From CAZTDD01 sp964612675 (lineage in GTDB: Bacteria; Hinthialibacterota; Hinthialibacteria; Hinthialibacterales; JAKPRU01): a stretch of DNA of 64,000 bases. The notes below the pieces were generated by a model. The model was not told the DNA's origin, made no database searches, and saw nothing but the letters and a program-made list of their open reading frames with translations. Both the position numbers and the translations under genes were made by a program. The DNA lies in the NCBI GenBank assembly GCA_964612675.1, contig CAZTDD010000020.1:5124-69123 (forward strand). The letters run 5' to 3'. This document shows, one piece after another, positions 17,173 to 26,212 of the stretch (position 1 is the stretch's first letter; every line of letters starts with the position of its first letter).

Positions 17173-17877
17173 TCACCCGTCGAAGTAAATCACGTTTCTC
17201 TTGCCGTCTTTCCAGCCGAATGCGTAGACCGTTCCCTTTCGATCCCCGATGGTGTATTCCCTCTGGTAGGTGTCGTGAATGTGACCGTGAATGATCACAT
17301 CCACACCGCTGGATATCACTGACTCGTACGCTCGGCTTGGGATTTCGAGAGTCCGCTTCGATTTTCCACTGACGATCACGTTGCTGGCTTCGGTCATCCG
17401 TTGCGCGATACCGGACAGAATCGGCCCGGGCAAGTGATCCGCGAGCCACCGCATCGGACGACTTCGGATGAAGGTTTTGTACATCTGGTAGGCGTAATCG
17501 TTCCAGCAAAGCTCATCCCCGTGCCCGATATACACAACACGACCGCCGATCTCCATCAGACTTGGATTGGGCAGAACATGGATATACGGCACGCGCTCGA
17601 TATAGCGTGTGGCGAGAAAATCACGGTTCCCTTCCAAGAAGAACACATCGATTCCACGCTCCGCATACTGCCGCAGCCGCGTAAGAAACTCCCCATATTG
17701 CTCGCGAATGAACTCTTCGTGGTTGATCCAGAAGTGGAATGTGTCTCCGAGAAGGAAGATCTGCTTTGTGTCCGCAGGCATTTCGTCGAACAATTGATCG
17801 ATTTCGGTATGCGGGCCGCCGGGATGGTGAAGATCCGCTACGAAGAAGTTCTTTCCGGGTTTCGACAGAGAGACCAT
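17173..17877 (-). CDS. lpxH: UDP-2,3-diacylglucosamine diphosphatase (LpxH-like)
   Basis: A 234-residue calcineurin-type metallophosphoesterase that would hydrolyse UDP-2,3-diacylglucosamine to lipid X in lipid A synthesis. Metal-binding motifs appear in order: D15-x-H17 (ADLHH), D45 (GDTFHFW), N84 in GNRD (the Arg after Asn is typical of LpxH rather than general phosphoesterases), H119 in GHGDE and H197/H199 in HGHIH. The frame extends to a GTG at 17919, but ATG 17877 places the first metal motif at the usual distance. It is divergent from guaA, only 77 bases apart. Lipid A synthesis implies an outer membrane. A different phosphoesterase role is possible but less likely. Confidence 0.8.
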   Translation of the reverse strand: MVSLSKPGKNFFVADLHHPGGPHTEIDQLFDEMPADTKQIFLLGDTFHFWINHEEFIREQYGEFLTRLRQYAERGIDVFFLEGNRDFLATRYIERVPYIHVLPNPSLMEIGGRVVYIGHGDELCWNDYAYQMYKTFIRSRPMRWLADHLPGPILSGIAQRMTEASNVIVSGKSKRTLEIPSRAYESVISSGVDVIIHGHIHDTYQREYTIGDRKGTVYAFGWKDGKRNVIYFDG

Positions 17878-17954
17878 CAGAAGACTATCAAAGCGAGTAT
17901 AATGGTGACAAATCTCCACGAGTGTAACAAAGATCTCCGTCCCACAGGAGGAGT

Positions 17955-19511
17955 ATGGACTCTATGACAGTTGCTCAGCATGACAAGATTTTGATCCTGG
18001 ACTTCGGTTCGCAATACAGTCACTTGATCGCCCGCCGTGTCCGTGAACTCGGCGTGTATTGCGAGCTACATCCGTGCACATTGGCCGGCGAGGCGATCCG
18101 CGATTTCGGTGCGAAAGGAATTATTCTCTCGGGAGGGCCGGCTTCGGTATACGAGGATGGAGCGCCGACAGTCGACAAAACTCTATGGAATATTCCGGTA
18201 CCGGTTCTGGGGATTTGTTACGGTCTCCAGTTGATGGTTCATCATCTGGGGGGCAAGGTCGATCCGGGCACGCGCCGCGAGTACGGTCACGCGGACCTCG
18301 ATATCGTCGGTCCTGCCAGTCTTTTTGCAGGAGTTCCCAATAAGACCTCGGTGTGGATGAGTCATGGCGACCGGGTTACGGCGCTCCCTGAAGGGTTTAC
18401 AACGCTCGCCCGCACCGAGAATTCGGACTACGCCGCTATCGCAAACACGGAGCGGGGATGGTATGGCATCCAGTTTCATCCCGAAGTGACCCATACGCCT
18501 GACGGCTTGAATATGCTCGATAACTTCGTTTCCACTATTTGCAATTGTCGTCATGATTGGACCATGGGATCGTTCGTCGACGAGGCCGTGAAGAAGATCC
18601 AAACCGAAGTCGGTGAAGGGAAGGTCATCGGCGCGGTAAGCGGCGGCGTTGATTCCACTGTAGCCGCAGCTCTGCTCAACCAGGCCATCGGCGACCGGTT
18701 CACGGCCATTTTTGTCGATAATGGGTTGCTTCGCCTTAACGAAGCGGACCAGGTTGCCACACGGCTTCGCGACCGTCTTGGGATACAACTCGTTGCCGTC
18801 GATGCTTCCGATCGATTCCTGGCACGGCTGGAAGGCGTTAGCGACCCGGAACAGAAACGAAAAATCATCGGGAATGTCTTTATCGAGGTTTTCGAAGAAG
18901 AGGCTGCGAAAGTCGGCGATGTCGATTTCCTGATGCAGGGCACCTTGTATCCCGACGTGATTGAATCGAGGTCGTTTCGCGGCCCCTCAGCCAAGATCAA
19001 GAGCCACCACAATGTCGAAGGGCTTCCCGATCGCATGAATCTGAAACTCATCGAGCCGCTTCGCGAGTTGTTCAAAGACGAGGTACGTGCACTCGGTAAG
19101 GAACTCGGTCTCAGCGACGAGTTGGTTTACCGTCAGCCATTCCCGGGACCGGGGCTCGGTGTGCGCTGTTTGGGCGATCTGACGCGAGAACGTCTAGACA
19201 TACTTCGCGAGGCCGATGCGATTTACATTGAAGAAATCCGCAAGGCGGGACTCTACCGCGACATCGGCCAGGCGTTCGCAGTACTACTGCCGGTTCGATC
19301 CGTGGGGGTGATGGGCGATGACCGAACGTACGAGGAGGTGATCGCTCTTCGAGCGGTGTATACAAAAGACTATATGACCGCCGACTGGATTCCGCTGCCC
19401 CAGGGATTCCTACGAACGGTATCCAACCGTATCATCAACGAGGTCCGGGGCGTGAATCGGGTTGTGTACGATATCTCCAGCAAACCCCCGAGCACCATCG
19501 AGTGGGAATAG
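17955..19511 (+). CDS. guaA: GMP synthase (glutamine-hydrolysing)
   Basis: A 518-residue enzyme converting XMP to GMP with glutamine. The class I amidotransferase domain (about 10-200) has C88 in GICYG and H175/E177 in FHPE. The ATP-pyrophosphatase P-loop is SGGVDS at 229-234, followed by the dimerisation domain with RPFPGPGLGVR-type motif and the C-terminal KPPSTIEWE signature, complete and full length. AGGAGGAG lies just before ATG 17955; ATG 17964 is an alternative that would remove three residues. It is followed 10 bases later by miaB, so the two probably form one transcript. Confidence 0.97.
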   Translation: MDSMTVAQHDKILILDFGSQYSHLIARRVRELGVYCELHPCTLAGEAIRDFGAKGIILSGGPASVYEDGAPTVDKTLWNIPVPVLGICYGLQLMVHHLGGKVDPGTRREYGHADLDIVGPASLFAGVPNKTSVWMSHGDRVTALPEGFTTLARTENSDYAAIANTERGWYGIQFHPEVTHTPDGLNMLDNFVSTICNCRHDWTMGSFVDEAVKKIQTEVGEGKVIGAVSGGVDSTVAAALLNQAIGDRFTAIFVDNGLLRLNEADQVATRLRDRLGIQLVAVDASDRFLARLEGVSDPEQKRKIIGNVFIEVFEEEAAKVGDVDFLMQGTLYPDVIESRSFRGPSAKIKSHHNVEGLPDRMNLKLIEPLRELFKDEVRALGKELGLSDELVYRQPFPGPGLGVRCLGDLTRERLDILREADAIYIEEIRKAGLYRDIGQAFAVLLPVRSVGVMGDDRTYEEVIALRAVYTKDYMTADWIPLPQGFLRTVSNRIINEVRGVNRVVYDISSKPPSTIEWE

Positions 19512-19521
19512 GGCCGATTCG

Positions 19522-20844
19522 ATGAAGTTTCACATCCAAAGTTTCGGCTGCCAGATGAACGTGTACGACTCCGAGTCGATCACGGGGATCCTGCGTGCGA
19601 CCGGCCATGAGCCGGTCACCGACATGCGCGAGGCGGACCTCGTTTTACTCAATACCTGCTCCGTACGCAGGGGGGCGGAAACCCGTGTGCTCGGCCAGCT
19701 GGGACATCTGAAGAGCATGAAACGGCGCGGCGTCATCCGCCATATCGCTGTGTGTGGCTGTATGGCTCAGAAGCACCAGCGTAATCTGCTGGAAGAATGC
19801 GATTATATCGATCTCCTTATCGGTCCCAGTGCGTTGCCTGCGCTGCCCGGCCTTCTTGAACGTCTGACCCTGGGCGACGGTCCACTGATGGAATTCTCGA
19901 TCATGGACGGAGAGGATCGCGAGGAGTTCGTTGCATCCGATGGTCCCGCTGCCTATCCGTGTTTTGTAACCATCATGAAGGGATGCAACCGTTACTGTTC
20001 GTATTGTGTGGTTCCCTCGACACGCGGTCCCGAACGATCTCGACCGCCTGCGAAGGTGCTGGACGAGATTCGCGGGCTTGTGGATCGCGGGTATCGTGAA
20101 GTGACTCTACTGGGTCAAACGGTAGACTCTTATCGATACGGCGATACGGATTTCGTCGGTCTCCTTGAGAAAGTGGATCGGATCGAGGGGCTTCGGCGGA
20201 TTCGGTTCGCTACATCCCATCCCGCCGACGCGAATGAACGGCTTCTTTTTGCGTTGCGGGATCTGGAGAAAGTCTGCGAGCAACTTCACTTACCCGTCCA
20301 ATGCGGTTCGAACAGAATCCTGGCGGCGATGTGCCGGGACCACACGCGCGAAGATTACCTCGGCATCATTGACCGGCTCAGGGAGATATTTGACGGTGTA
20401 TCCTCGGAGTACGTTCCGGCGATTTCAACCGATCTGATCGTCGGGTTCCCGGGAGAAACAGACGAGGATTTCGAGCAGACCCTGGATTTGATGAGGCGTG
20501 TCCGGTGGGATAACGCGTTTATGTTCAAGTTCTCGATTCGTCCAGGAACCCCTGCCGCTACAATGCCCCATCAAGTGGACGAAGACGTCAAATCCCGCCG
20601 TCTCGAACAAGTCATTGAACTTCAACACCGAACCGGCCGGCAGATCAACGAACAATTGATCGGTCAATCGGTTGAGGTCATGCTTGAAACGCCTGCAGAC
20701 GATTCCGACTGGGAGGGGCGCTCGCGTCAGGGGCGGGTTGTGAAGGCTACCGGAGCGCCTTCCGACGCGAAGCCGGGGGATCTGCTCCGCGTACGTGTGA
20801 ACGACACCACCACTTATACACTCTTTGGATCTGCAGTACCCTGA
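19522..20844 (+). CDS. miaB: tRNA-2-methylthio-N6-dimethylallyladenosine synthase
   Basis: A 440-residue radical SAM methylthiotransferase that adds the 2-methylthio group to i6A37 of tRNA. Cluster cysteines of the UPF0004 domain are C10 (FGCQMN), C46 (NTCSVR) and C80 (GCMAQ). The radical SAM triad is C155, C159, C162 (GCNRYCSYC). A C-terminal TRAM domain ends the protein. FGCQMN and the length identify MiaB rather than RimO or MtaB. The frame runs back to 19462 inside guaA, but ATG 19522 begins the conserved MKFHIQSFGC. It lies 10 bases after guaA, so translation may be coupled. Confidence 0.95.
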   Translation: MKFHIQSFGCQMNVYDSESITGILRATGHEPVTDMREADLVLLNTCSVRRGAETRVLGQLGHLKSMKRRGVIRHIAVCGCMAQKHQRNLLEECDYIDLLIGPSALPALPGLLERLTLGDGPLMEFSIMDGEDREEFVASDGPAAYPCFVTIMKGCNRYCSYCVVPSTRGPERSRPPAKVLDEIRGLVDRGYREVTLLGQTVDSYRYGDTDFVGLLEKVDRIEGLRRIRFATSHPADANERLLFALRDLEKVCEQLHLPVQCGSNRILAAMCRDHTREDYLGIIDRLREIFDGVSSEYVPAISTDLIVGFPGETDEDFEQTLDLMRRVRWDNAFMFKFSIRPGTPAATMPHQVDEDVKSRRLEQVIELQHRTGRQINEQLIGQSVEVMLETPADDSDWEGRSRQGRVVKATGAPSDAKPGDLLRVRVNDTTTYTLFGSAVP

Positions 20845-20905
20845 CTCATCGTTCAAGTCTCTATTGCAGTTGCGGCTTATCGCGAAGCCCGAATCCGAGG
20901 ACATC

Positions 20906-21727
20906 ATGGAGACGAGCCGAATACCCGTTTCAGCCATTGTTACGACCTATAATGTGGAAGCGAAAATCCGCGACTGTATCGAGAGTGTGAAATGGGCTGA
21001 CGAGGTATTGGTTGTCGATTCGTATAGCAACGACAGCACAGTCTCCATTTGCGAGGAACTCGGATGCCGTGTAATTCAGCATCCCTACGAAAGCTACTCC
21101 GCACAGAATAGCTGGGCAATCCAACAGGCCAAATACGACTGGGTGCTTGTTTGGGACAGCGATGAGATTTGCACACCGGAACTCCGTGACGAAATCCTGC
21201 AGGAACTGGGAAACCCGAGACATTCCGGGTATGCGATCCGTCGCCGTAGTTTCTTTCTCGGACGGTGGATCAAGTATTCAGGATGGCAAAAAGACAAACC
21301 TACACGTTTATTCGATAGACAGCGAGGTCGATTTATCATTCGACAAGTCCACCCTCGGGTTGAACTCGACGGATCGTTGGGCGAATTCAACAATCCCATG
21401 TTGCATTATCCATATGAGAATTTGGATTCATGGGTTGAACGATTCCATCGATACGCATTATGGTCGGCACATAATGCGTACGAGCGAGGCGATAAGCCGA
21501 CGATTATCAATCTCACCTTTCGTCCAGCGTTTCGTTTTTTTCGATCCTATATTCTGAAAAAGGGTTTTCTGGATGGTAAACAGGGATTTATTATTGCGAT
21601 GTTCAGTATGTTTTCGGTCTTTATGCGGTATTTGTACTTGGGGGAGATTTTGGACGGGACGCGGGGGAGAGAGAAAAAAGGAAATGCGGCTCGGCGGGAG
21701 CCTCGCCCTCCCTCTGACGATTCTTGA
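20906..21727 (+). CDS. Glycosyltransferase family 2, lipooligosaccharide core type; C-terminus encoded by a repeat
   Basis: A 273-residue GT-A enzyme. SAIVTTYN opens the nucleotide-binding fold, VVDSYSNDST follows, and the DxD motif is D84-S-D86 (VWDSDE). The RRRSFFLGRWI and MLHYPYENL segments match WaaE/KdtX-like beta-1,4-glucosyltransferases of the LPS core, so it probably acts at the inner membrane on lipid-linked core sugar. GAGG before ATG 20906 chooses this start over 20825. The last dozen or so residues (after the LYLGEILDG end of the conserved part) are read from a palindromic repeat at 21687-21712 and are probably not functional. It follows miaB by 61 bases. Confidence 0.85.
   Translation: METSRIPVSAIVTTYNVEAKIRDCIESVKWADEVLVVDSYSNDSTVSICEELGCRVIQHPYESYSAQNSWAIQQAKYDWVLVWDSDEICTPELRDEILQELGNPRHSGYAIRRRSFFLGRWIKYSGWQKDKPTRLFDRQRGRFIIRQVHPRVELDGSLGEFNNPMLHYPYENLDSWVERFHRYALWSAHNAYERGDKPTIINLTFRPAFRFFRSYILKKGFLDGKQGFIIAMFSMFSVFMRYLYLGEILDGTRGREKKGNAARREPRPPSDDS
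21687..21712. repeat. GGGAGGGCGAGGCTCCC-type repeat inside the end of a gene
   Basis: On the minus strand this reads GGGAGGGCGAGGCTCCCG followed by CCGAGCCG, an imperfect palindrome. It forms the 3' end of the glycosyltransferase gene. A second copy, in the other orientation, ends the HAD phosphatase gene at 61015-61040; a related G-rich hairpin lies at 62291-62315. Confidence 0.75.
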
Positions 21728-21748
21728 TTCTTCGTTATTCCTATCTCT

Positions 21749-21780
21749 CCACCCCCAAGCGGAATTGGGGGTGGCACCCG
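21749..21780. repeat. CCACCCCCAAGCGG-family hairpin
   Basis: CCACCCCCAA pairs with TTGGGGGTGG around a 6-base loop, followed by CACCCG. A near-identical 31-base copy, with one arm degraded, lies at 54008-54038. It is part of the 371-base gene-free stretch 21728-22098, which holds only repeats. Confidence 0.8.
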
Positions 21781-21859
21781 GCTATTTGAAACCCAAAGGT
21801 CATTTTTTCTATTTCACGACGGTTTCTTACCTATTATCTTTACTCGTGATCCGTTAGAT

Positions 21860-22034
21860 GGTAGGGGGGGCTCACGGGCGTTGTGTCGCACCATTGCCTC
21901 CGGCCGATCATTCCCTAAGCCCGTAGCCCACCAATATCTCTCGGTTCTCCAGTAACCAGTTGGTGGGCTACGGGCTCCGGGAAACATTGAGTCGGCACCG
22001 TAGTGTGAAACGACGCCCGTGAGCCCACCCTACG
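21860..22034. repeat. Nested palindrome, about 175 bases
   Basis: An outer inverted repeat of about 31 bases (21861-21891 with 22003-22033) shares GGGCTCACGGGCG. It encloses a perfect 17-base inverted repeat, AGCCCGTAGCCCACCAA (21918-21934) with its complement at 21960-21976, and TTCCC/GGGAA extends the inner stem. The inner arms belong to the GGTGGGCTACG family. The element has no coding capacity and fills most of the gap between the glycosyltransferase and the helicase. It may be two repeats, one inserted in another, or a small non-autonomous mobile element. Confidence 0.8.
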
Positions 22035-22098
22035 ACTTCATGACATTGAGAGGAAAAGGAGGTTGATCGTGTTCGGTTGATGAGCTGCCCGCGCATGT

Positions 22099-24387
22099 TC
22101 AACCCAATAAATACGCCAAGAGTTTTTCCGCAGTCTTCTTGCCTCGATCGCCAACCTCGAGGGGCGGACCGACACAGGAAGGACAACCGGTGCGGCAGAT
22201 ACATTTCTTAATCGCGTCATCGACGGATTTAAAAAGATGCTCGTCCATCTCGTAGATTTTCTGCGCGATACCGATCCCTCCCGGGTAAGCATCCCATAAA
22301 TATATCGTCGGAAGCCCCGAAAACGGCGCACGCACCATCGGGGAGCTCCGAATATCTTTGGGGTCGCACAACACGTAAATCGGGACGACATTCACCAACG
22401 CTGTTGCCAACGCCCGCAAACCGCCGCCCAAATCAACGCCTTCCTGGGCCAATGTTTGCATCAACCCTTCCGAAAAATCCACCCAATACGCTTCGGTTTG
22501 CATATCCTGTTGCGGGAGATGAATATCGCCGAACCCGACATTTTCGTGCGTCTCAAATTTAATTTTTTTGTATTTCGGTACGATTGTGCTGACGGCTACT
22601 TCTCCAAAATGACGGGATGCGTATGCCTGCGGCATGCTTTTGGTCGACGGGATTTCCCGTTCTTTTTCCACAGTTAAAACCCGGATATCCGTCTCGGCTA
22701 CCGAATCCGTATAGTAATCCACGTCGACTTCGCGCGTATACGCGGTGCGGCCTTCCCAATCCAGCTTTTCCACAACGAACGGTCGGCTCTGATGAAGGTA
22801 AATCGCCTGCTCATGAATCAGCATGGGCGCGCTGAAATAGTCGACCTCACCGATCACCTTGTTGTTATCCGACATATTCACGATAACAAAATTCTCTGCT
22901 GCGGCGGACCGTAATGAGACTTCTTCGGCCGGGTACGCCTCGCTGGACCAAAACCAGCGATCCCCCGTCTGTCGAACAACAGATTCTTCCTCCAGATATC
23001 TCAGAAGCCCCTGACAGTCCGGTCCGAATCGTTCTTCACCGTGGAATGGGAGCTCGAATGCGCCGCATTTCACATGGCTGGCCAGAATCGCCAGGTTATC
23101 CGGGTTGATCAGACCACTCTCCATGGTTGTCCCAAAGAAATACCTTGGATGGTTGATAATAAACTGGTCCAACGGGGCGGAACTCGCGAGCAAAACAACG
23201 ACCGATGTTTCCTGCCGCCGCCCGGCACGACCGCCCTGTTGCCAGGTCGATGAAATGGTGCCCGGGTATCCGGCCAAGACCGCCGCCTGAAGCCGTCCAA
23301 TATCGATCCCGAGTTCCAAGGCGTTGGTGCTGACAATGCCGAGATACTTGCCCGTCCGCGTCCCTTCTTCGATTTCGCGTCGTTCCAACGGCAGATAGCC
23401 GCCGCGATACCCGGCGATGCGATTCGGGTCTTTCTTGAAGCGGCTCATTGCCCGTTTCAAATACGTTGTCAGGATCTCGACACGGAGCCGACTTCGCGCG
23501 AAAACGATGGTTTGCACGTTCTGCTTGATGAACTCCGTCGCCCAGCGATTCGCCTCATTGATCACGGACCGCCGGATACCGAGTTCTTGATTCACAACCG
23601 GTGGGTTATAGAAGATGTAGTGTTTTTCTCCTGTGGGCGATCCGCTATTGTCGACAAGACTGAACGGTCGATCGAACACGCGTTCCGCCAATTCTTTGGG
23701 ATTGGCGATCGTGGCCGAGCAGCAGATGAATTGGGGATGCGTCCCGTAAAACTTGCAGATCCGATGCAACCGGCGCATCAGGTTTGCCATGTGGCTTCCG
23801 AATACCCCACGATAATGATGCACCTCGTCTACGACAATGAACTTGAGATTCTCAAACAGCCGTATCCAAAGAGTATGATGCGGAAGAATCCCTGTATGGA
23901 GCATGTCCGGGTTGGTGACCACGATATGGCCCGACGAGCGGATGGTTCGTCGTGCATTCGCCGGCGTGTCTCCGTCAAACGTATAGATTTTGATCGACTG
24001 TCCGACCTCCCCGGCGAGATCGTGTACCTCGAGCATCTGGTCTTGTGAGAGCGCTTTTGTCGGAAATAGGTACAGCGCGCGGGCTTCCGGGTTCTTCAGG
24101 AGGTGGGCCAGGACAGGGACGTTGTAGCAGAGAGTTTTCCCGGACGCGGTCGGCGTCACGACGACGACGTTCTTGCTTTCCTGGACCTGACGAATCGCCT
24201 CCGCCTGGTGGCTATATAGATGTTGAATCCCTCTTTTTGCCACCGCATCACGGATATCGTCGGGAATACCCGGCGGCCAATCGCCATACCGAGGGGCTCT
24301 CGGTTCGACGGTGTGCCAGAAGGTTATCCCGTCCCGGAACTGAGGATTCTCGCGTAACCGGGATAGAATCTCGCCGACGTCAGTCAT
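22099..24387 (-). CDS. DEAD/DEAH-box helicase with DUF1998 zinc domain (MrfA/YprA-like)
   Basis: A 762-residue superfamily 2 helicase. Motifs: Walker A TPTASGKT (78-85), DEVH (187-190), CCSATIANP as motif III, TNALELGIDIG and the QQGGRAGRR motif VI. The C-terminal DUF1998 region carries a cysteine set CICRTGCPSC that would bind zinc. This order is that of Bacillus MrfA, a 3'-5' DNA helicase in mitomycin-crosslink repair; the RecQ-type helicases lack DUF1998. GAGG six bases before ATG 24387 is preferred over GTG 24417. The MrfB exonuclease partner is not beside it. A role in DNA repair is inferred from the family. Confidence 0.88.
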   Translation of the reverse strand: MTDVGEILSRLRENPQFRDGITFWHTVEPRAPRYGDWPPGIPDDIRDAVAKRGIQHLYSHQAEAIRQVQESKNVVVVTPTASGKTLCYNVPVLAHLLKNPEARALYLFPTKALSQDQMLEVHDLAGEVGQSIKIYTFDGDTPANARRTIRSSGHIVVTNPDMLHTGILPHHTLWIRLFENLKFIVVDEVHHYRGVFGSHMANLMRRLHRICKFYGTHPQFICCSATIANPKELAERVFDRPFSLVDNSGSPTGEKHYIFYNPPVVNQELGIRRSVINEANRWATEFIKQNVQTIVFARSRLRVEILTTYLKRAMSRFKKDPNRIAGYRGGYLPLERREIEEGTRTGKYLGIVSTNALELGIDIGRLQAAVLAGYPGTISSTWQQGGRAGRRQETSVVVLLASSAPLDQFIINHPRYFFGTTMESGLINPDNLAILASHVKCGAFELPFHGEERFGPDCQGLLRYLEEESVVRQTGDRWFWSSEAYPAEEVSLRSAAAENFVIVNMSDNNKVIGEVDYFSAPMLIHEQAIYLHQSRPFVVEKLDWEGRTAYTREVDVDYYTDSVAETDIRVLTVEKEREIPSTKSMPQAYASRHFGEVAVSTIVPKYKKIKFETHENVGFGDIHLPQQDMQTEAYWVDFSEGLMQTLAQEGVDLGGGLRALATALVNVVPIYVLCDPKDIRSSPMVRAPFSGLPTIYLWDAYPGGIGIAQKIYEMDEHLFKSVDDAIKKCICRTGCPSCVGPPLEVGDRGKKTAEKLLAYLLG

Positions 24388-24618
24388 CGGTGTCCTCAAC
24401 CTGCCATCTTCGGCCACGATTTGTGCCGAATGCGATCTTCATTTCAGAGATAGGAATTATGTCATATTCTCGCTGTCCGGCGGAGAGGACAGTCCATTGC
24501 ACGGTCGTCCGTCCGGCTACTCCAATTCTTTTCTTAGACTCATGGGGTTACACTGCTTGTAGAGAATAGGAGTTCCGACCGGCTTGCCGGTGATTTGAGA
24601 AAGAAAACATGCTCGATT

Positions 24619-24697
24619 TCCGTCATGGCGAGCGAAGCGTGGCCATCTCGCCGTTATGCGGACGCTGAGATTGCTTCGCTTCGCTCGCAATGACGGA
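24619..24697. repeat. CGTCATTGCGAGC-family inverted repeat
   Basis: The left arm CGTCATGGCGAGCGAAGCG (from 24621) and the right arm, whose complement reads CGTCATTGCGAGCGAAGCG, form an imperfect stem of about 29 bases. It occupies most of the informative part of the 358-base gap 24388-24745 before purN; nothing else is seen there. The right arm makes an in-frame extension of purN that is not believed to be coding. Confidence 0.8.
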
Positions 24698-24745
24698 GAC
24701 GATGCCCATTTCGTAGAAGGAGATCTTGGAACAGGTGGAAATGCT

Positions 24746-25372
24746 ATGAGTCAACGGGCACGGATGCTAGTTCTTCTTTCCGGAAGTGGTACGACCTTGC
24801 AGAACTTCATCGATCTCACGGAACGAGGTGAGCTCCCCGTGGAGATTGTCGGCGTACTATCGAGCCGTCGGGGAGTAAAAGGCATCGACCGCGCAGAAAA
24901 GCACGATATCCCGACGAGAATCGTCGCCCGAAAAGACTTCGAGACGTGGGATGAGTTCAACAAAGCGCTTTGTGACGCGGTCGAGCCGTTCGAGCCCGAT
25001 CTGATTGCATTTGCCGGTTTTATGTCGCTCTTTCGAGCACCCGAGAAGTATTACGGCAAAATTATGAACGTTCACCCCGCGCTGATTCCGGCGTTCTGTG
25101 GGAAAGGATTCTACGGCCATCATGTGCATGAGGCCGTCATCGAGTCCGGTGTGAAAATTACCGGCGCCACCGTACATTTTGTGGATGAGGAGTACGATCA
25201 CGGCCCTATTATCTTACAGAAGGCGGTCGAGGTGCTCGATGACGATACGCCGGACAGTCTGGCTGAACGAGTTCAGGCTGTAGAACGCGAGATTTATCCG
25301 GAAGCCATACGCCTGTTTGTCGAGGGGCGTCTTCGTGTGGAAGGTAGAAGGGTACGAATTCTGCCAAGATGA
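24746..25372 (+). CDS. purN: Phosphoribosylglycinamide formyltransferase
   Basis: A 208-residue GAR transformylase of purine synthesis, using 10-formyl-THF. SGSGTTLQNF binds the phosphate. The catalytic N-x-H...D set is seen as MNVHPALIP, then GATVHFVDEEYDHGPI, in the usual order. The open frame begins at 24656, but that extension lies in a palindromic repeat; ATG 24746 gives the normal length. Its stop overlaps the next start by four bases (ATGA at 25369), so translation of the Yip1-like gene is probably coupled. Confidence 0.93.
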   Translation: MSQRARMLVLLSGSGTTLQNFIDLTERGELPVEIVGVLSSRRGVKGIDRAEKHDIPTRIVARKDFETWDEFNKALCDAVEPFEPDLIAFAGFMSLFRAPEKYYGKIMNVHPALIPAFCGKGFYGHHVHEAVIESGVKITGATVHFVDEEYDHGPIILQKAVEVLDDDTPDSLAERVQAVEREIYPEAIRLFVEGRLRVEGRRVRILPR

Positions 25373-26172
25373 ATGAGCAGTCCAGTGAGTCTCAAGAACC
25401 GGTACGCTGTGTGACCTGTGGTTTACCCATCACCACGCCGGAAATTCCCCGTCTCGAAGGCGAGCCCTGTTGCCGCCGTTGTTTGGCCGGTTTCGCGGCA
25501 GCAGTGCGGCATGCCAACGAAACACCTGCCACGCCGACTACGTTGATCCCGTGGCTGCGCCGGGAAGAATTGGGGGTACCCCGCGCCTTCGCGGAGACTG
25601 TGGGAGAATCCTTATCTCACCCGGTGCGCTTCTTCAGCCGGCTGCCGATGATTACCCAGCCCTGGACCCCACTCTTCTTTGCCGTTCTGTGCACGGCGGT
25701 CTTCTACTTTCCCGGGCTGCTGATCAACGAAACGCTTGTCTTTCCGGCCATCGTGGAACGTTTGGAACAAGTCCAGGCACAGGAACAGCTACCGACTTCT
25801 TTTGGGCCGGTCTTCGAACAAATGAAAGTCCAACTGGCCAATCGCGGACCCGGCCAGTGGATGTTGCTGATGGTCCAATTCGTCATCATCGACATCCTTC
25901 TTGCCTCATGGATCCAGCAGATTTTCGTTTATCTGGCCGGAGGACGGCGAGGCTATGAGGTCACGCTTCAGGTTCGCTGCTATTCCCTCGTGGGGATGTG
26001 TCTGCACCTGATTCCCGTGATCGGGCTCTTTTTCGGGCAGATTTACTGGATTGTGATGAACGCGCTCGGTTTGCGAGAGGTGCACGGCATCCCGATTTGG
26101 CTCTCTGTAGTCGCCGCAATGTCGCCTTTGCTGATTGTGTTCCTTTTCTGGACGGCGGCGGTGGGCGCATAA
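25369..26172 (+). CDS. Zinc-ribbon plus Yip1-like membrane protein
   Basis: A 267-residue protein. C14-x2-C17 and C35-x2-C38 form a probable zinc ribbon at the N-terminus. A Yip1-like domain with four or five hydrophobic segments follows (about 98-118, 163-185, 205-232, 240-265), with the FFSRLP entry often seen in bacterial Yip1 proteins. Its role is not known for bacterial members. It starts in a 4-base overlap with purN and is followed by the radical SAM gene 40 bases later, so the group purN, this gene, radical SAM and lipB may be one transcript. Confidence 0.75.
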   Translation: MNEQSSESQEPVRCVTCGLPITTPEIPRLEGEPCCRRCLAGFAAAVRHANETPATPTTLIPWLRREELGVPRAFAETVGESLSHPVRFFSRLPMITQPWTPLFFAVLCTAVFYFPGLLINETLVFPAIVERLEQVQAQEQLPTSFGPVFEQMKVQLANRGPGQWMLLMVQFVIIDILLASWIQQIFVYLAGGRRGYEVTLQVRCYSLVGMCLHLIPVIGLFFGQIYWIVMNALGLREVHGIPIWLSVVAAMSPLLIVFLFWTAAVGA

Positions 26173-26212
26173 TGGATTGAGGGAGAACGATGGAGACCTT
26201 GGAGAAACAGCA

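Noticed and set aside
24656..24745. N-terminal extension of purN
   Set aside because: Lies within an inverted repeat, no Shine-Dalgarno, absent from the PurN family.
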